Positions 61,297 to 64,000 of a stretch of DNA of 64,000 nucleotides are shown here, in pieces. The notes below the pieces were generated by a model, which had not been told where the DNA came from, did not search any database, and worked only from the letters and a program-made list of their open reading frames with translations. Source of the stretch: M3007 sp964646615 (lineage in GTDB: Bacteria; Bacteroidota; Bacteroidia; Chitinophagales; Saprospiraceae); the NCBI GenBank assembly GCA_964646615.1, contig CAZYEV010000065.1, forward strand, positions 22,651 to 86,650. The letters are read 5' to 3'. How positions within the stretch are numbered: position 1 is the stretch's first letter; each line of letters begins with the position of its first letter. The translations under genes were made by a program, and so were the position numbers.

Positions 61297-62490
61297 TTAC
61301 CCAGGGAACGAAACCTTACCCATACCTACCCAGGGCAGCCCGCACAGTTGGGCATCGGGCGGGGTGGTACCGGCTACGGTTTCGTTGGCGAGCACAGCGA
61401 AGAGCACCGCTTCTTTGGCGTCGGCAGAAATGCCCAGCGTTTCCATCGGTGCTATGGCTACATCGTCGGGCAGCCATTGGCGCAGCAGCTGCCGTACGAG
61501 GGGGTTGTGGCTGCCGCCGCCGCTCAGATAGACGGCAGCTCGGGCGCACGTACGAGGCACGCGCTGGATGCCCTGTGCAATGGTGCGCGCGGTCAGGTGC
61601 GTCAGCGTAGCCATCAGGTCGTGCGCGTCGGGCCATTCAGAAAAGCCTGCCGTTTGGGCTACCCAGTCCAGGCTGAACTCCTCCGGCCCGGTGGTGCAAG
61701 GGAAGGACCGCTGGAAGTAGGGGTAGCGCAGCAGCCGCTCCAGAGCATTTTCCACCACGCGCCCTTGCCGGGCCAGGTGCGCGTCGGCGTCGTAAGGCTG
61801 GCCAAAGAATTGCCTGGCAGCGGCATCTAACAGCGTGTTGCCCGGGCCGGTATCGGTGGCGAAAGCCTTGCTGGCATCGCCGTCGCCGGGCAAGAAGGTG
61901 AAGTTGGCGATGCCGCCAATGTTGAGCAAAAATCGGTCTTCGCCCGGCTCAGAGAAGAGCAGGTAGTCGCCATAGAGGGCCAGTGGTGCCCCTTCGCCGC
62001 CAACAGCGAGGTGCTTTTGCCGGAAATCGCTGATGGTAATGATGCCCGTGCGGCACGCCAAGTGGTCGCCATCGCCAATCTGCAGTGTGGCATTAGGGTA
62101 GTCGGGCAGGCCATGGATGTGCCGTGGGGCATGGAAGACCGTCTGCCCGTGGCTGGCGATGAGGTCAACCTCTGCCGCGTTTATGCCCCAGCGCCGCAAC
62201 GCCTCGTTGATAAGGGCCGCATGCTGCTCGGCCACGACGACGTTGAGCAGCACTAAGTGCTGAAAATCAATTTGCCTCTGGGCAAAAACGCGGCGGATTT
62301 CCGCCTGAAAGGCAGCCTCAAAAGGCGCCGTTTCAAATTGCAACACCTTTACGCGCGTGCCCGGGCCAGCACCCTCGATGGCGCACAGCGCCATATCCAA
62401 ACCATCCAACGATGTGCCCGACATCAGACCCAGGACGATGCGCCGGGACTTTTGGGCAATGGCTGCTAAGTGAAGAACGTGGCGAAGCAT
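61297..62490 (-). CDS. anmK: Anhydro-N-acetylmuramic acid kinase
   Basis: A 397-residue ASKHA-fold kinase. GLMSGTSLDGLDMALC is the signature; LIASHGQTVFHAPR, LQIGDGDHLACRTGI, LLNIGGIANFTFLPG and ATDTGPGNTLLD follow, and YLSGGGSHNPLVRQLL is the ATP-binding end. It phosphorylates 1,6-anhydro-MurNAc to MurNAc-6-P in peptidoglycan recycling. No murQ or nagZ is adjacent. It has no membrane segment. Confidence 0.95.
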   Translation of the reverse strand: MLRHVLHLAAIAQKSRRIVLGLMSGTSLDGLDMALCAIEGAGPGTRVKVLQFETAPFEAAFQAEIRRVFAQRQIDFQHLVLLNVVVAEQHAALINEALRRWGINAAEVDLIASHGQTVFHAPRHIHGLPDYPNATLQIGDGDHLACRTGIITISDFRQKHLAVGGEGAPLALYGDYLLFSEPGEDRFLLNIGGIANFTFLPGDGDASKAFATDTGPGNTLLDAAARQFFGQPYDADAHLARQGRVVENALERLLRYPYFQRSFPCTTGPEEFSLDWVAQTAGFSEWPDAHDLMATLTHLTARTIAQGIQRVPRTCARAAVYLSGGGSHNPLVRQLLRQWLPDDVAIAPMETLGISADAKEAVLFAVLANETVAGTTPPDAQLCGLPWVGMGKVSFPG

Positions 62491-62717
62491 GAATTTTTGT
62501 CAAGAATGTTAAAAATGGCTAAAGGCCTTAATTTAGTTCAGGGCAAATGCAAAAGCTAATCTGCGGCCTTCGATAATTTTGGGGGTATGTTTTTGCATTT
62601 GCATGCAAGGGCCATTATTCTCTGCAGGCAAGTAACAGGGCGCACTTCCTTCTCACCACTAACCACCTGATATTCAGTTGCAAAAAATTGTCCTCTTTCA
62701 CCAAAAAAAGTAACGCA

Positions 62718-63890
62718 ATGAAGTCGTATCTTTTTCTACTCGCCTTCTTATGGGCAATATCCCTGCAAGCCCAGTCTTCCTGTTCGGTTAGCAATGTGGT
62801 AGTAACCCCCGTAGTCGGAAATCCACAGGGCTACAAGGTCTCCTTTTCGTTGACCACTTCGGCGCCTCAGAGCGGCAGCATGATGATACTTGGTAATGCA
62901 GCCAATAACGTCAATGTTTCGGGCACGGCGTCTGTTAATGTGGGTGCCGGCACCCATACGCTTCAAGCCACCCTTCAGGCCACTGGCCCTATCGCTCCCA
63001 ACACTTCGGTAACCCTTGCTTTCTCTATGGGTCGCCAGTGCAATGCGCAGGCCACGGTGAACTTTCCTGCGCCAGTGCAGGAATGCTTCTATCTGACGAA
63101 AACAGGGATGCGGTGCCTGCCGAATAATCGTTTGCAGGTGAATTATGAGCTCAAAAACCTGCCGTCGAACGCTGCGAATGGTACCTTAAGCGCCACTATC
63201 AGTGGGGGCACATTTGCAGCAACCAACCCGGGCACCCTGGCTCAAAACAACACTGTGGCCAACATTCCTATTGGTACGGGCAGTGGCACATTAGCTTTCT
63301 CGCTGACGCTGTCGCCCGCCTCGAACACATCTACGCCGGTGGTTACCTTCGAGGTCAAAACCAGCACGGGTCAAACGGTTTGCGGACTTTTAGACCGCTT
63401 TCTGGCCTATAGTTCTATGTGTGTGAACGGAAACCGCTGCGACCAGTTCACCATCAACTTTGGCCAGGCCCATTATCTGCAACAAGGCAATTTTCTAACC
63501 AACTTTATCATATCTCCGGCTTCAGCAGCAAAAACGACTACGGTTACGATGTCGTTAGTGAGCGTACAGCGCCGCACTGAATGCCCCAATAGCAATCCAA
63601 CCCCTTGGGAGACGCTGTCGGGTGTACAATTAGTTACCAGTGGCTTGGGCACCACACCGCCCTCAACCGTAAATACGCCAATGCCTGGTTCACTGCAGTT
63701 TAACTATGGAGCAGCTGGGCGCGATGCCTCTACTGGTGCCGACCACACCATCTCCATTCGAGGCATACCCAGAAAGGCTAATGCCAACTGCCCTGAACGC
63801 CTGCGTGTAGTCATGCGCTACATTGTGCGCAATACAAACGGATGCGAGGGCGAATTCTACAATAGACATTATGTACCTTTGCTTTTTTAA
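62718..63890 (+). CDS. Secreted protein of unknown function
   Basis: A 390-residue protein with a signal peptide (MKSYLFLLAFLWAISLQAQ). The rest is Ser/Thr/Asn-rich beta sequence with scattered cysteines, resembling Ig-like adhesin modules, but no family is recognised. There is no T9SS sorting domain at the C-terminus, and the last residues (NRHYVPLLF) are encoded by DNA that also carries a good -7 box for the following transposase. The gene may therefore have been cut short by insertion-sequence entry. Codon use is more AT-rich than in neighbours, which would fit acquisition. Confidence 0.7.
   Translation: MKSYLFLLAFLWAISLQAQSSCSVSNVVVTPVVGNPQGYKVSFSLTTSAPQSGSMMILGNAANNVNVSGTASVNVGAGTHTLQATLQATGPIAPNTSVTLAFSMGRQCNAQATVNFPAPVQECFYLTKTGMRCLPNNRLQVNYELKNLPSNAANGTLSATISGGTFAATNPGTLAQNNTVANIPIGTGSGTLAFSLTLSPASNTSTPVVTFEVKTSTGQTVCGLLDRFLAYSSMCVNGNRCDQFTINFGQAHYLQQGNFLTNFIISPASAAKTTTVTMSLVSVQRRTECPNSNPTPWETLSGVQLVTSGLGTTPPSTVNTPMPGSLQFNYGAAGRDASTGADHTISIRGIPRKANANCPERLRVVMRYIVRNTNGCEGEFYNRHYVPLLF
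63874..63881 (+). promoter_or_regulatory. -7 box preceding the transposase
   Basis: TACCTTTG matches the Bacteroidota -7 consensus, 26 bp before the transposase ATG and inside the last codons of the preceding gene. The implied start site is near 63888. Confidence 0.5.
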
Positions 63891-63907
63891 AATATGCGCG
63901 AGGAAAC

Positions 63908-64000
63908 ATGGGAAAGTACGAGAAATGGGCCTCCATTGAAGGTCGCTTTTTAGCCATGACGGGTTTATCGCAGGCAGATTTTAACCGATTGCTGCCTTTT
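63908..64000 (+). CDS. IS transposase, N-terminal fragment (cut by window edge)
   Basis: The frame from ATG 63908 is open through the last base, giving 31 codons. RFLAMTGLSQADFNRLLP resembles the helix-turn-helix start of DDE_Tnp_4-type (IS5/IS1182-like) transposases, which often read L-T-G-x-S-x-x-x-F-x-x-L-L. The catalytic domain would lie beyond the window. It marks an insertion sequence whose left end is near or inside the end of the preceding gene. Confidence 0.6.
   Translation, partial: MGKYEKWASIEGRFLAMTGLSQADFNRLLPF

Noticed and set aside
1..64000. tRNA and rRNA genes
   Set aside because: Intergenic regions were read for cloverleaf and TTCGANTC-type arms; none was found by eye. A covariance search would be decisive.

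Overview
The window reads as a chromosomal segment of a GC-rich Bacteroidota bacterium, plausibly of the Saprospiria/Chitinophagia side; that placement is inference, with no 16S present. The evidence is a fused CcoNO cbb3 oxidase, SusC/SusD and Oar-like TonB receptors, C-terminal sorting domains of the type IX secretion system (T9SS) on secreted proteins, SprB repeats, Bacteroidota-type -7 boxes (TAnnTTTG) and carotenoid genes. No tRNA, rRNA, CRISPR array or prophage was seen. Gene starts were reassigned where the longest open frame began upstream of a clear signal peptide or conserved N-terminus.

Layout. 1-3252 (minus): the promoter-proximal end of an extracellular contractile injection system (eCIS) locus: a Pvc16-like cap protein, an unrecognised protein and a tail sheath that runs off the left edge. 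A small AraC-type protein and a candidate operator/promoter lie just upstream. 3934-5753: gamma-carbonic-anhydrase-like protein and thiolase. 5950-12358 (plus): cbb3 oxidase and assembly operon ccoS-ccoNO-ccoQ-ccoP-ccoG-ccoH-like-SafE. 12520-16070: histidine ammonia-lyase, a WecA/MraY-type sugar-phosphate transferase and PPK2. 16052-20329 (minus): aldo/keto reductase, iscX, kdsC, crtI, crtB. 20549-25829: a T9SS-secreted lamin-tail protein divergent from an Oar-like TonB receptor. 25946-31915 (plus): two-component system, MgtC, MgtE and a BamA-like barrel. 32018-35784 (minus): TPR protein, Wzz-like protein and O-antigen-ligase-like protein. 36233-39701: acyl-CoA ligase, polyprenyl synthase and a small glycosyltransferase. 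40022-48835 (plus): SusC, SusD, then a large surface protein with a gingipain-like fold and nine SprB repeats. 48966-57012: AMP nucleosidase, cytidylate-kinase-like protein, an orphan LolD-type ATPase and an alpha-2-macroglobulin lipoprotein with a thioester motif. 57100-62490 (minus): sortilin-like beta-propeller protein, small periplasmic protein, AnmK. 62718-64000: a secreted protein of unknown function and the start of an insertion-sequence transposase cut by the right edge.

How it fits together. Most genes serve the cell envelope: microaerobic respiration, isoprenoids and carotenoids, surface polysaccharide, outer-membrane import, T9SS-exported adhesins or proteases, and defence against proteases. 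The eCIS edge is the most system-like element. Other notable signals are a 25-bp-period palindromic repeat with a second site about 40 kb away, a gingipain-like domain that seems to lack its catalytic residues, and a strong tendency for leucine TTA codons to be followed by a codon starting with G.
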